Made by a program: the position numbers and the translations under genes. A stretch of DNA of 42,456 nucleotides, taken from CAXBYZ01 sp963980215. Lineage in GTDB: Bacteria > Patescibacteriota > Microgenomatia > UBA1400 > CG1-02-47-37. Positions 7,398 through 14,974 of this stretch are shown here, in pieces. The DNA lies in assembly GCA_963980215.1 (NCBI GenBank), contig CAXBYZ010000007.1:1-42456 (forward strand). The letters are read 5' to 3'. Positions within the stretch are counted from its first letter, which is position 1, and every line of letters starts with the position of its first letter. The notes beneath the pieces are model-generated. The model had not been told where the DNA came from and did not search any database. It saw only the letters and a program-made list of their open reading frames with translations.

Positions 7398-8262
7398 TAA
7401 CTTGCTTTAATGCACCCTCCATGATGTTTTTAAGGTTTTTAAAGGATTGGTTGATACGGTGATCGGTTACCCGGTTTTGAGGGAAGTTATAGGTTCTGAT
7501 TTTTTCTGATCTCATACCGCGCCCAACAGCTTCTTTTCTAGTTGAGTCGATGGTGGCAAGTTTTTTCTCTCTTTCGATTTCAAATAGCTTTGAGCGAAGG
7601 AGGTCGTAGGCAATTTTTCTGTTTTGTTCTTGAGTGCGTTGAGTTTGGGATTCAATGATGATATCTGTAGGAGCGTGCTTTAATCTGACTGCTGTAGAGA
7701 CTTTGTTGACATTTTGGCCACCTGAACCGGAGGATCGATAGAACTCAATAGTAACCTCTTTAGGATCGATAATCACTTCTGTTTCTTTGACTTCTGGTAA
7801 GACGGTAACAGTAGCTGTGGAGGTGTGAATTCTACCAGATGATTCAGTCGATGGAATTCTTTGAACTCGGTGAACTCCGGACTCAAATTGAAAAAGAGGG
7901 AAAGCTTGCTTGCCTTTGATTTTAATGGTGCTTGATCCAAGGGGGATAGCTTCAAGATTTTCTAGTTCAGCGTAGCGAGTGTACATCTCGATCAAGTCAC
8001 TTGTCCAGATCTTGGCTTCTTCGCCACCGGCAGCTGCTCTAACTTCGATGATAGCGTTGCCTTGGCGAACTTTTTTCAAAGAGTTACTACTTTTCTTGGT
8101 TTTTTCTTGAGCGGGAATGTTTTTTAGTGATTTAACCTGAACCTTTAAGGCTTTGATTTCTTCTTGAGCTAAAAGTTTTAACTGAGGGTCTTCGAGGAGT
8201 CTTTCAGTTTTTTTAATTTTTTCTTCTAGACGCTTTACTTCCTCTTTGAGGTAGTCGTTCAT
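7369..8262 (-). CDS. prfA: Peptide chain release factor 1, minimised
   Basis: Terminates translation at UAA and UAG. The GGQ motif (SSGSGGQNVNKV, about residue 182) triggers peptide release, and the codon-recognition motif is PST in RIPSTESSGRIHTS, matching the PxT tripeptide of RF1 and not the SPF of RF2. At 297 residues it is about 60 shorter than the usual 360. Most of the first coiled-coil of domain 1 is missing, and the domain 2 loop corresponding to GEHGGYKE is also cut. It overlaps rpmE by one base in a minus-strand operon. Confidence 0.93.
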   Translation of the reverse strand: MNDYLKEEVKRLEEKIKKTERLLEDPQLKLLAQEEIKALKVQVKSLKNIPAQEKTKKSSNSLKKVRQGNAIIEVRAAAGGEEAKIWTSDLIEMYTRYAELENLEAIPLGSSTIKIKGKQAFPLFQFESGVHRVQRIPSTESSGRIHTSTATVTVLPEVKETEVIIDPKEVTIEFYRSSGSGGQNVNKVSTAVRLKHAPTDIIIESQTQRTQEQNRKIAYDLLRSKLFEIEREKKLATIDSTRKEAVGRGMRSEKIRTYNFPQNRVTDHRINQSFKNLKNIMEGALKQVITALLQAKL

Positions 8263-8585
8263 TATTGTTTAGATGTTTTCTTTTTTTGTTGTTCGATCAT
8301 TTCCTTTAGAGTTCTTGGCTTAGCTTTATCTACTTGTTCGTCTAATCTTTTTCGATCTACTTTTTTGGTGTATTTGTTGTCTTTGGCTTGTTTTTGTTTC
8401 TTTTGGAACTTCTCAACACGACCCATGGTGTCGATAAACTTCATTTTACCGGTAAAGAAGGGGTGGCAAGCAGAGCAGATATCTACCTTAATTTCCTCAA
8501 GGGTTGAGCCAGAGTCAAAGACATTGCCACAAGCACAGGTGACTTTGATATTTTTATTGTATTTTGGATGAATTCCTTTTTTCAT
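8262..8585 (-). CDS. rpmE: 50S ribosomal protein bL31, zinc-binding form with C-terminal extension
   Basis: A large-subunit protein at the intersubunit bridge. The N-terminal 65 residues are canonical, with MKKGIHPKYN, four cysteines (TCACG and CSACHPF) for one zinc, and TGRVEKF-like TMGRVEKFQKK. The remaining 40 residues are a Lys/Gln-rich tail not found in typical 65-75 residue homologues. The C+ form suggests zinc-replete regulation is possible, but no paralogue is visible here. It precedes prfA, a common pairing in bacteria. Confidence 0.93.
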   Translation of the reverse strand: MKKGIHPKYNKNIKVTCACGNVFDSGSTLEEIKVDICSACHPFFTGKMKFIDTMGRVEKFQKKQKQAKDNKYTKKVDRKRLDEQVDKAKPRTLKEMIEQQKKKTSKQ

Positions 8586-8604
8586 AACTCTAGGATTATA
8601 TCAG

Positions 8605-9510
8605 TTATCTTTTAATCTTTCTAGGCCTATATTCGCCCAAAAAGACTCCAATTAAGATGACAATGATAGCGATTAACTGGCCAGTCGTGGGGGTTTGGTT
8701 CAAGAGAAAGAAGACGGTAGGGATAGCCACTACTGCTTGGAGGTACTGGAAGAGTGAGGCTTCAGAAGCTTCGATTAAGTTTTGGCCATAAATTCTGGCA
8801 GTGAGAGCAATTATAGAGCCGGGGATGGCCATGTAGATAGTAGCAATAGCTACTGATGGAATTTTTAAGAGAGAAAGAGGGGTAGGGGTTTTGGTAACAG
8901 CTAGAATGAAAGAGAAAGTGATAAGTGAGATTAAGTAGCTGGTACTAGTAACAAATATTTTAGGTAAATTTTTGTAGTGTTTTTTGGCTAGTAAGTAGTA
9001 GGCGGCGATGATGAAGTTGTAACTGAGGATTATTAGATTGCCTGATAAGGAGAAGGTTTTTAGAAGTGATTGGTCGTTAAAGATTGGCTCAAAGACTAGA
9101 ATGAGGGAACCCAAGAAACTAATGATTAAGCCAATCCATTCTTTTTTTTCCTCTCTTTCTTTAAGAAAGATTATGCCACCCAAGGTAGTGATAACAGGGC
9201 TAGTGGCGGCGATTAGAGAGGCTTCAAGGGCTGTGGTCTTAGCTAGTCCAACGTAGAGGATGGCCAGGGCAAATGAGGCGCCGAGGAGTTCTAGGAGGAT
9301 TATATTTATGGATTGTTTTAGAGTGGGTTTGAGTTTTTTAAAGTAGTAGATTAAGAAAGGTAGAGTGAGAGGAGCGGCGATAAGGTAGCGGAAGAAGAGA
9401 AATTGAAAAGGAGAGATGTGATCGTAGGATGGTTTGATGATGGGGAAGGCAGCGCCCCAAATTATAGTAGTGGTGAGTAGAGCTAAGTACGCCTTAGTGC
9501 GTTTGGACAT
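8605..9510 (-). CDS. EamA/DMT-family transporter
   Basis: A multi-pass inner membrane protein with about ten predicted helices arranged as two EamA repeats. The first begins AYLALLTTTIIWGAAFPIIK and ends near GIIFLKEREEKKEWIG; the second starts around GNLIILSYNFIIAAYYLLAKK and ends with QYLQAVVAIPTVFFLL. Members of the drug/metabolite transporter superfamily export or import amino acids, nucleosides and other metabolites, and the substrate here cannot be told. It follows hisS by 9 bases, so cotranscription with hisS is likely. Confidence 0.88.
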   Translation of the reverse strand: MSKRTKAYLALLTTTIIWGAAFPIIKPSYDHISPFQFLFFRYLIAAPLTLPFLIYYFKKLKPTLKQSINIILLELLGASFALAILYVGLAKTTALEASLIAATSPVITTLGGIIFLKEREEKKEWIGLIISFLGSLILVFEPIFNDQSLLKTFSLSGNLIILSYNFIIAAYYLLAKKHYKNLPKIFVTSTSYLISLITFSFILAVTKTPTPLSLLKIPSVAIATIYMAIPGSIIALTARIYGQNLIEASEASLFQYLQAVVAIPTVFFLLNQTPTTGQLIAIIVILIGVFLGEYRPRKIKR

Positions 9511-9519
9511 TTGGCAGTG

Positions 9520-10764
9520 TTATTTTAATTTCTGGATGACTTTATCAAGAGGGAGGGTGACTTGGGTTTTTTGATCCATGTCTTTTAGGGTGACTTGATT
9601 TTCTTTAGCTTCATCCGGGCCGATAATAACTACAAAAGGAATTTGTTTTTGGTTGGCGTACTTTAGTTGTTTATTAAGATCATCTGATTGATGGTAGATC
9701 TCAGTTTTAATGCCAGCGTCTCTTAACTCTTTAGCTGTTTTTATAGATAGGTCTTCGTAGTTCTCAAATTGAGTTACTAAGACATTGTTTGTTGAGGAGA
9801 CTAGGTCAATTAATCCAAGTTCTGTGGCAGCTTCAACCATACGGTCGAATCCATAAGCGATACCAACAGCTGTAGTGTTTGGTCCACCTAGCTCGTTAAT
9901 TAATTTATCGTATCGACCGCCGCCGCCAAAAGAGCCAATTGGGTAATCGGGAATAATAATTTCAAAGATCATACCGGTGTAGTAGTCTAGTCCGCGAGCA
10001 AGATAAGGGGTAAATTCGATGTTTTTTTCTGGAACACCTAATTTGATGGCTAGGGAAATGATGGAGTCTAGGTTTTTTGTAGTGGTGGCTTTACTGATAT
10101 CTGTTAGTATTTGTTTGGCAGATTTTTTATCTAAACCCTTTTTAACTAGCTCTTCAATTACTTGCTCTTTAGTCTTTTTATCTAATTTATCTATAGTTTG
10201 GATGATAGATAGAGTGGATAGGTTTTTTGAAGAAAATGGTTTTAAGTTATCAAATAAGATTTTTCTGTCATTAACTTTAAGAATTATGTTGGGAAAGTTT
10301 AAGTTTTTAAAAACATTGTAGGTACAAGCAATGATCTCGGCATCAGCTAGAGGAGAGGATGTGTTAAAGATGTCGATGTCACATTGAGTAAATTCTCGGT
10401 AACGTCCCTTTTGAGGTTTGTCGGCTCTAAAGACGTTTTGAATTTGGTAGCGACGAAAGAATTTAGGTAGTTTGTCTTGATATTGAGATAAAACTCTAGC
10501 TGTAGGAACTGTTTGGTCATAGCGAAGGCTTAGATCACGATTACCTCTGTCCTTAAATGAGTAGACTAGTTTATCTGCTTCTTTTCCGTACTTTCCTAGA
10601 ATAACTTTGGAGTATTCTAAAGTGGGGGTTTCTAGAGGCTCAAAGCCAAAAATTTCAAATGTTTCTTTGATCGAGTCTGAGACATAATCCCGACGACGTT
10701 TTTCCTCGGGTAAAAAATCTCTAAATCCTTTTGGTGTTTGCAGGTCTTGTTTTTTAGATGACAT
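9520..10764 (-). CDS. hisS: Histidyl-tRNA synthetase
   Basis: A class II synthetase charging tRNA-His. Motif 1 region is GFRDFLPEE; motif 2 is FRRYQIQNVFRADKPQKGRY with EFTQCDIDIF; the histidine-specific segments are ARGLDYYTGMIFE and GSFGGGGRYDKLI. The C-terminal anticodon-binding domain (about 325-414) has VLVTQFENYEDLSI and IPFVVIIGPDEA. The length of 414 is normal. A TGA-TAAACT extended -10 box lies 9 bases before the ATG on the minus strand, suggesting a leaderless start. Confidence 0.96.
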   Translation of the reverse strand: MSSKKQDLQTPKGFRDFLPEEKRRRDYVSDSIKETFEIFGFEPLETPTLEYSKVILGKYGKEADKLVYSFKDRGNRDLSLRYDQTVPTARVLSQYQDKLPKFFRRYQIQNVFRADKPQKGRYREFTQCDIDIFNTSSPLADAEIIACTYNVFKNLNFPNIILKVNDRKILFDNLKPFSSKNLSTLSIIQTIDKLDKKTKEQVIEELVKKGLDKKSAKQILTDISKATTTKNLDSIISLAIKLGVPEKNIEFTPYLARGLDYYTGMIFEIIIPDYPIGSFGGGGRYDKLINELGGPNTTAVGIAYGFDRMVEAATELGLIDLVSSTNNVLVTQFENYEDLSIKTAKELRDAGIKTEIYHQSDDLNKQLKYANQKQIPFVVIIGPDEAKENQVTLKDMDQKTQVTLPLDKVIQKLK

Positions 10765-10808
10765 ATTGGTTATAGTTTATCATTTTTTTTAATATTCTTC
10801 AGAGTTGG

Positions 10809-10833
10809 ACCTGCAGGGTCCAACCTTGCAGGT
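10809..10833. repeat. REP-like palindrome, family A copy 1
   Basis: Arms ACCTGCAGGG and CCTTGCAGGT around TCCAA, one mismatch between arms. It lies between the RelE-like gene and hisS, both on the minus strand, and matches the repeats flanking the RAYT at 22988-23626. Confidence 0.8.
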
Positions 10834-10875
10834 GCGTGAAAAGTATACTCTTGGGTTAGCATGTTATTTATTCAG

Positions 10876-10900
10876 CCTGCAGGGATGGACCCTGTAGGTG
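10876..10900. repeat. REP-like palindrome, family A copy 2
   Basis: Arms CCTGCAGGG and CCCTGTAGG around ATGGA. It is the second family A unit in the same intergenic gap, 42 bases after copy 1, so the two form a pair as REP elements often do. Its sequence matches the copy inside the RAYT at 23437-23461 exactly from CCTGCAGGG to GTAGGT. Confidence 0.8.
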
Positions 10901-10910
10901 TTTTAGGGAA

Positions 10911-11177
10911 TTAAAATAAACGGTACATGCTTCCACGATAACCAATGTCTGTGATAATAACTTGTTTTTTTTGAGAAATTATTGTGTAGATAATTCTAAT
11001 TTTTCCAATTCTAATTCTGAAAGTTTTTTCAGAATCTTTGATCTTTTTTATGTTTAGTTTTCTTGATAGGGGATTTATTTCAAGTTTGGAGAATAATTTA
11101 AAAACTTTCTTTTTATCTTTTTGTTGAAGTTTATATATTTTTTTATCGACTTTGTGTAGGGCTACTACTTGATACAT
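10911..11177 (-). CDS. RelE/ParE-superfamily toxin
   Basis: An 88-residue basic protein with the RelE/ParE layout: MYQVVALHKVDKKIYKL, a lysine-rich helical hairpin, then beta strands KTFRIRIGKIRIIYTI and VIITDIGYRGSMYRLF. The R-x-R-x-G-x-x-R-x-x-Y pattern is typical of ribosome-dependent mRNA interferases and their relatives. It lies 2 bases after the antitoxin gene, in the antitoxin-toxin order. Catalytic activity was not judged, so a gyrase-type ParE activity cannot be excluded. Confidence 0.85.
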   Translation of the reverse strand: MYQVVALHKVDKKIYKLQQKDKKKVFKLFSKLEINPLSRKLNIKKIKDSEKTFRIRIGKIRIIYTIISQKKQVIITDIGYRGSMYRLF

Positions 11178-11179
11178 TT

Positions 11180-11470
11180 CTAGATTTTTATATTGTGTTT
11201 TTTAGCCATATCTCCTAGGGAGATGTAATCTTTCTTGGTTGCTTTTAAAGCTTTCTTTTCAAGTCTTAAAGCCAGCTCTTCGTCAAGATAATCTTCAATC
11301 ATTTCCATTAATTGGTTATATCTTTTTATGGATAAAAGAATCGCTTTGGGGGAGTTACGGTGCATGATAATTGTAGGGTCTTGCTTGTTTTGAACAGATT
11401 TCAATAGAGAGATAGTGTTCTCTCTCATGTCTGTGATAGTACTGATATTATCGTCTGTTGGGATTAACAT
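11180..11470 (-). CDS. Phd/YefM-type antitoxin
   Basis: A 96-residue protein whose N-terminal half (ITDMRENTISLLKSVQNK, then PTIIMHRNSPKAILLSIKRY) follows the Phd/YefM fold that binds operator DNA as a dimer. The C-terminal part (EELALRLEKKALKATKKDY) would wrap the partner toxin. It is first in the two-gene operon and 2 bases before the toxin, as expected for autoregulation. A strong promoter lies 37 bases upstream. Confidence 0.85.
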   Translation of the reverse strand: MLIPTDDNISTITDMRENTISLLKSVQNKQDPTIIMHRNSPKAILLSIKRYNQLMEMIEDYLDEELALRLEKKALKATKKDYISLGDMAKKHNIKI

Positions 11471-11506
11471 ATTTTTATTAGGTATTTATTAGATTAATAT
11501 AAGATA

Positions 11507-11535
11507 ATTCTAAGGTAAGAATATATTTTTGTCAA
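11507..11535 (-). promoter_or_regulatory. Promoter of the toxin-antitoxin operon
   Basis: On the minus strand TTGACA (11535-11530), 17-base spacer, TAGAAT (11512-11507). This is the best consensus promoter seen in the window and gives a leader of roughly 30 bases, in contrast to the leaderless pattern elsewhere. AT-rich sequence between the promoter and the ATG could hold the operator, but I saw no clear inverted repeat. Confidence 0.7.
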
Positions 11536-11598
11536 GCAGGGGAGACCTTGATTGAGGAGGGTAGCAATGAAGAAAAGCTTTATTTAGCTTAGTGCTCA

Positions 11599-12354
11599 TT
11601 ATTCTTCTATTGTAGCAGATTCGGTAGCGTCAGCTGAGTTACTGGCTTCGGCAGAGTTAGTGGGTTCTTGTGAAGCAGGATTATTTTTACCTGGAAGGAT
11701 CAAAACTTGGTTAGCGGTATCTATATCTCCATTGTTGTCTAGGGTGACGATAGAAAATAGATTGTCGTCTAGTTCAATATCTTCGACTTCTGGTTCTTCG
11801 ATATCTTGGATGCTTAGATTGGTCTTTGAAGTGATGACAATGGATTTGGAGTCAAAGGATATTTTGTTGCCGTCTACTTCGTTGATTTTGCCGCTTAAGA
11901 GTTGACGAGTGGAAGGAGTTTTTGGGGCTGAGATAAGCAAAACTCTTTTGGCATCTAGTTGAGTAGATTCTGGAGAGACAAAGCCCATGGTGATGATGTA
12001 GTCGTCAACTTCAAGATCCTCAAGATCTATAGCCGTACTCCCTGAAGACTTGATGATTTCGGTTTCTTCATTTAGGTTGATGATGAATACTTGAGATTTA
12101 TACTCTATAGATAGACTGGTTTCTTCTATAGATTTGATGCTACCGATGAAGGCTTTTTTCTTTGGAATTTTGGATTTACTGATGATTTCTTCTCTAATGT
12201 TATCTAGGCCATCTTCAGCTGTTTCTTGGAGCTTTTCTTTAATTTTATCTGTTAGTGAGTTGTTCTGGGATGACTCGGTGGCTTCTTTTGATAAGATCCA
12301 TGAAGGAGATAAAAAGAGAGATAGGAAGATGGTGATGATAGCTAGTTTCTTCAT
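11599..12354 (-). CDS. Exported protein with DUF5666-like repeats, function unknown
   Basis: The 251-residue protein has a signal peptide (MKKLAIITIFLSLFLSPSWI), a short helical segment, and two beta-rich units of similar pattern (FIGSIKSIEETSLSIEYKSQ...DDYIITMGF and LSGKINEVDGNKISFDSK). These resemble the small OB-like DUF5666 domains of secreted proteins. It ends in a Ser/Thr/Ala/Glu-rich tail. The start overlaps the upstream gene by ATGA, so the two act as one transcription unit. A weak hairpin (AAGCT/AGCTT, 11575-11590) lies after the stop and could terminate transcription. Confidence 0.6.
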   Translation of the reverse strand: MKKLAIITIFLSLFLSPSWILSKEATESSQNNSLTDKIKEKLQETAEDGLDNIREEIISKSKIPKKKAFIGSIKSIEETSLSIEYKSQVFIINLNEETEIIKSSGSTAIDLEDLEVDDYIITMGFVSPESTQLDAKRVLLISAPKTPSTRQLLSGKINEVDGNKISFDSKSIVITSKTNLSIQDIEEPEVEDIELDDNLFSIVTLDNNGDIDTANQVLILPGKNNPASQEPTNSAEASNSADATESATIEE

Positions 12355-12794
12355 TCGGTTAGTTCTATTTTAGTTGTTGAGTAGGTTAGAACCAAGTTTT
12401 GGGAGCTGATTTCACCAGTGTCGTCGGTAGCGATGACTTGGATCTCATTATAGCCCTTGATCAGGTCGAAGTTAAAAGAGAAGATCCCGTCTGCATCTGC
12501 AGTGATGAGAAGTTCTTGGTCTTCACCCAAGAGAGCCACAACGGCTTTGGGCCAAGCGATACCTGAAAGAGTTACGCTTGCTTCATCAAGAAGATCAAAA
12601 GACTCATGAGAAGTAATTTCAAGAATTTTTGCTTTTTCTTGGCTTTGAGTTGTTGGGGTAGCGGAGGCTTGTGTTTTAGTGGCCTTGTTGGCTTTAAGCT
12701 GGTTGATTGAGCGATTGGCTGTGTAGATACCAACTGTAATAATTAACCCGAGAATTAGTCCAACAACAATAGCGATTAAGGCTTCTTTTTTCAT
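12351..12794 (-). CDS. Membrane-anchored protein with an Ig-like (Big) domain
   Basis: It has a single N-terminal membrane helix (about residues 6-28), a Thr/Ala/Gln-rich linker, and one beta-sandwich domain at about 55-145. The domain pattern is LDEASVTLSGIAWPKAVVAL...ADGIFSFNFDLIKGYNEIQVIATD, typical of bacterial Ig-like or glucodextranase-B-like surface modules. The active face would be outside the cell. It is the first gene of a two-gene unit with the DUF5666-like protein, and a divergent promoter region separates it from the MBL hydrolase. No enzyme motif is seen. Confidence 0.65.
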   Translation of the reverse strand: MKKEALIAIVVGLILGLIITVGIYTANRSINQLKANKATKTQASATPTTQSQEKAKILEITSHESFDLLDEASVTLSGIAWPKAVVALLGEDQELLITADADGIFSFNFDLIKGYNEIQVIATDDTGEISSQNLVLTYSTTKIELTE

Positions 12795-12814
12795 ATTTTT
12801 GATTAAGCCTCAGA

Positions 12815-12843
12815 ACTATATCAATAGGCCAATTTATTGTCAA
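12815..12843 (-). promoter_or_regulatory. Promoter of the exported-protein pair (minus strand)
   Basis: Minus-strand TTGACA (12843-12838), 17-base spacer, TATAGT (12820-12815), with a leader of about 15-20 bases before the ATG at 12794 and a weak GAGG. Its -35 box overlaps that of the divergent promoter at 12837. Confidence 0.65.
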
Positions 12844-12865
12844 GAAAGTTAGATTGTGTTACCAT
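12837..12865 (+). promoter_or_regulatory. Promoter of the MBL hydrolase-dnaB unit
   Basis: TTGTCA (12837-12842), 17-base spacer, TACCAT (12860-12865), then 8 bases to the ATG at 12874, so the transcript would be leaderless. The near-palindrome TTGTCAA serves as the -35 box in both directions. Confidence 0.5.
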
Positions 12866-12873
12866 GAGTCGCT

Positions 12874-13521
12874 ATGGACATTACCTACTTAGGACACTCT
12901 AGTTTTTTGTTTAAATTTGGTTCGACCAAGGTAGTTTGTGATCCGTTTTCTGAGTCGGTGGGTTTTAAACTACCTAAAACTACATCTGATATTGTGACGA
13001 TTTCTCACGATCATGAGGATCATTGTAACTTCAAAGTACTTCAAGATGAACCGATGGTGATTAATGGCCCGGGGGAGTATGAGGTTAAGGGAGTAGCGAT
13101 TACCGGTATTGCTAGTTTTCATGATGATAAATCTGGTAAAGAGAGGGGAAAGAATGTTATCTATACTTTTGATTCAGATGAATTAAGGGTTTGTCATCTT
13201 GGAGATTTGGGTCATGAGTTGAGCGAGAAGGACGTAAATAAGATTGGAGACATTGATGTGTTGATGATTCCAGTTGGAGGGGTGTATACAATTGACCTAA
13301 AGCAAGCAGTAAAGGTAATTAAGCAGATTGGACCATCGATTGTGATCCCTATGCATTACAAAACCAAAGAGCATGATAAAAAGTTTGAGAAGTGCAGTAC
13401 CTTAAAAGAGTTTGTTGATGAGATTCAACTAGAGCCAGTCAAAGCTCAAAAGCTTGTGGTTAAAAAATTAGAACTGCCAGAGGAGATGCAACTAGCAGTT
13501 TTAGAAAGATATGCCAAATAA
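12874..13521 (+). CDS. Metallo-beta-lactamase-fold hydrolase (UPF0173-like)
   Basis: A cytosolic metal-dependent hydrolase of unknown substrate. The first strand MDITYLGHSSFLFKFG and the metal motif HDHEDHCN (about residues 49-56) match the HxHxDH signature. Later metal ligands are probably the His in VCHLGDLGH and the His in PMHYKTK. The 215 residues are a bare MBL domain, as in the UPF0173/YtkL-type proteins. The end overlaps the dnaB start by 11 bases, so the pair is translationally linked, although no functional link is known. Confidence 0.85.
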   Translation: MDITYLGHSSFLFKFGSTKVVCDPFSESVGFKLPKTTSDIVTISHDHEDHCNFKVLQDEPMVINGPGEYEVKGVAITGIASFHDDKSGKERGKNVIYTFDSDELRVCHLGDLGHELSEKDVNKIGDIDVLMIPVGGVYTIDLKQAVKVIKQIGPSIVIPMHYKTKEHDKKFEKCSTLKEFVDEIQLEPVKAQKLVVKKLELPEEMQLAVLERYAK

Positions 13522-14833
13522 TGTGCGAATACCACCGCACAGCCTGCAAGCGGAAGAATCATTAATAGGAGCGGTGCTAATAGATAAGGATGCGGTTGTG
13601 GAGATTGCTTCGTTTTTAAAGTCCAGGCATTTCTATGATGATAGGCATGTAAAGATTTTTAATGCAGTTTTAGAACTTTATGAAGGCCGTGATCCGATAG
13701 ATGTGGTAACGGTATCTGAAAAACTAAGAGAAGCCAAGCAGTTAAAAAAAGTTGGAGGCTCAAGTTACTTAACAAAGTTGGTAAATCGAGTACCTACAAG
13801 CGCTCATGTTTCAAAGTATGCCAAAATTGTAAAGGGTCTTTATACAAAAAGAACTTTGATTTCTCAAGCATCTAAGATGGTGGAGGAGTCGTTTGACGAG
13901 TCTTTATCTGTCAGTAAGATTTTGGATAATGCTGAGAAGACTATCTTTGGATTGAGTCAAGATAGCATGGAGAGAAACTTTCTACCGATTAAAGATGTCT
14001 TGGCGGAGTCGTTTGACAGACTAGATGAGTTACATAAAACAGCCGGAGGAATTCGGGGTGTGCCAAGTGGATTTAAAGACGTAGATCATGTTTTGGCAGG
14101 ATTTCAAAAGAGTAACTTGATTATTTTGGCGGCTAGGCCGGGTATGGGTAAAACTTCTTTTTCATTGAATATTGCCAAGCATGTAGCAGTAGAGCAAAAG
14201 AAGCCTGTGGGATTTTTCTCACTAGAGATGAGTCAAGAGGAGCTGGTAGATAGATTGTTGGTAGCTCAAGCTGATATTGATGCCTGGAAACTAAAAACAG
14301 GTAGGTTAAATGAGAAGGATTTTAGTTCTTTGTCTGATGCTATGGGTGAGTTGGCCGAAGCGCCGTTGTATATAGATGATACTCCGGGGATGAGTATTAT
14401 GGAGATGACAACTAAAGCGAGGAGGCTTCAGGCAGAGCATGGATTAGAGCTACTTATAGTTGACTACCTTCAGTTGGCTCATAGCAGAAACTTAGAGAAT
14501 CGAGTTCAAGAAATTTCAGAAGTTTCGATGGGTTTGAAGAACTTGGCTCGTGAGTTACGAGTTCCAGTGATTGCTTTGAGTCAGTTGTCTAGAGCCGTTG
14601 AGCATAGGGGAATCAAGAAGCCTCAACTAGCTGACTTGAGGGAGTCTGGAGGTATTGAACAGGATGCAGACGTGGTTATGTTTCTTTATCGAGAAGATCC
14701 GGAAGACTTGGAGAACTGTAAGTTGATGGTGGCAAAGCATAGAAATGGAGCCCTTTCGACAATCGACTTGAGATTTAGAGGAGATAGGATACGTTTTTAT
14801 GGAGTGGAGAAAGGGAGAAGATCGGCGGAGTAG
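13511..14833 (+). CDS. dnaB: Replicative DNA helicase DnaB
   Basis: The hexameric helicase that opens the fork and recruits primase. The N-terminal domain (PPHSLQAEESLIGAVLID) is followed by the linker and the RecA-like motor with Walker A in AARPGMGKTSF (about 206-216), the ETS-like FSLEMSQEEL, Walker B in LLIVDYLQLA, and the QLSRAVEHR and LRESGGIEQDADVV motifs. The length of 440 is normal and no intein is present. The ATG overlaps the end of the MBL gene. Convergent tRNA-Leu follows. Confidence 0.97.
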   Translation: MPNNVRIPPHSLQAEESLIGAVLIDKDAVVEIASFLKSRHFYDDRHVKIFNAVLELYEGRDPIDVVTVSEKLREAKQLKKVGGSSYLTKLVNRVPTSAHVSKYAKIVKGLYTKRTLISQASKMVEESFDESLSVSKILDNAEKTIFGLSQDSMERNFLPIKDVLAESFDRLDELHKTAGGIRGVPSGFKDVDHVLAGFQKSNLIILAARPGMGKTSFSLNIAKHVAVEQKKPVGFFSLEMSQEELVDRLLVAQADIDAWKLKTGRLNEKDFSSLSDAMGELAEAPLYIDDTPGMSIMEMTTKARRLQAEHGLELLIVDYLQLAHSRNLENRVQEISEVSMGLKNLARELRVPVIALSQLSRAVEHRGIKKPQLADLRESGGIEQDADVVMFLYREDPEDLENCKLMVAKHRNGALSTIDLRFRGDRIRFYGVEKGRRSAE

Positions 14834-14854
14834 TAGGAGAGTTTTGATAGTTTG

Positions 14855-14938
14855 TGCCAGAGGAGGGAATCGAACCCTCACGGCTGTGAAGCCACGCGAT
14901 TTTGAGTCGCGCTTGTCTACCAATTCCAACACTCTGGC
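14855..14938 (-). tRNA. tRNA-Leu (anticodon CAA)
   Basis: Read on the minus strand, the acceptor arms are GCCAGAG and CTCTGGC with discriminator A. The D-arm contains TTGGTAGAC, the anticodon stem is CGCGA/TCGCG with loop CTCAAAA giving CAA, and a class II long variable arm (GGCTTCACAGCC) and the T-arm GGGTTCGATTCCC follow. The 84-nt gene does not encode the CCA end. CAA reads UUG codons. Confidence 0.93.
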
Positions 14939-14966
14939 TTGAAATATTTTTATTGGCGGTTATAAT
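14939..14966 (+). promoter_or_regulatory. Promoter of efp
   Basis: TTGAAA (14939-14944), 16-base spacer, perfect TATAAT (14961-14966). The ATG is 8 bases after the -10 box, so efp would be made from a leaderless mRNA. The -35 box abuts the 5' end of the opposite-strand tRNA gene. Confidence 0.7.
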
Positions 14967-14974
14967 TCTACCAT

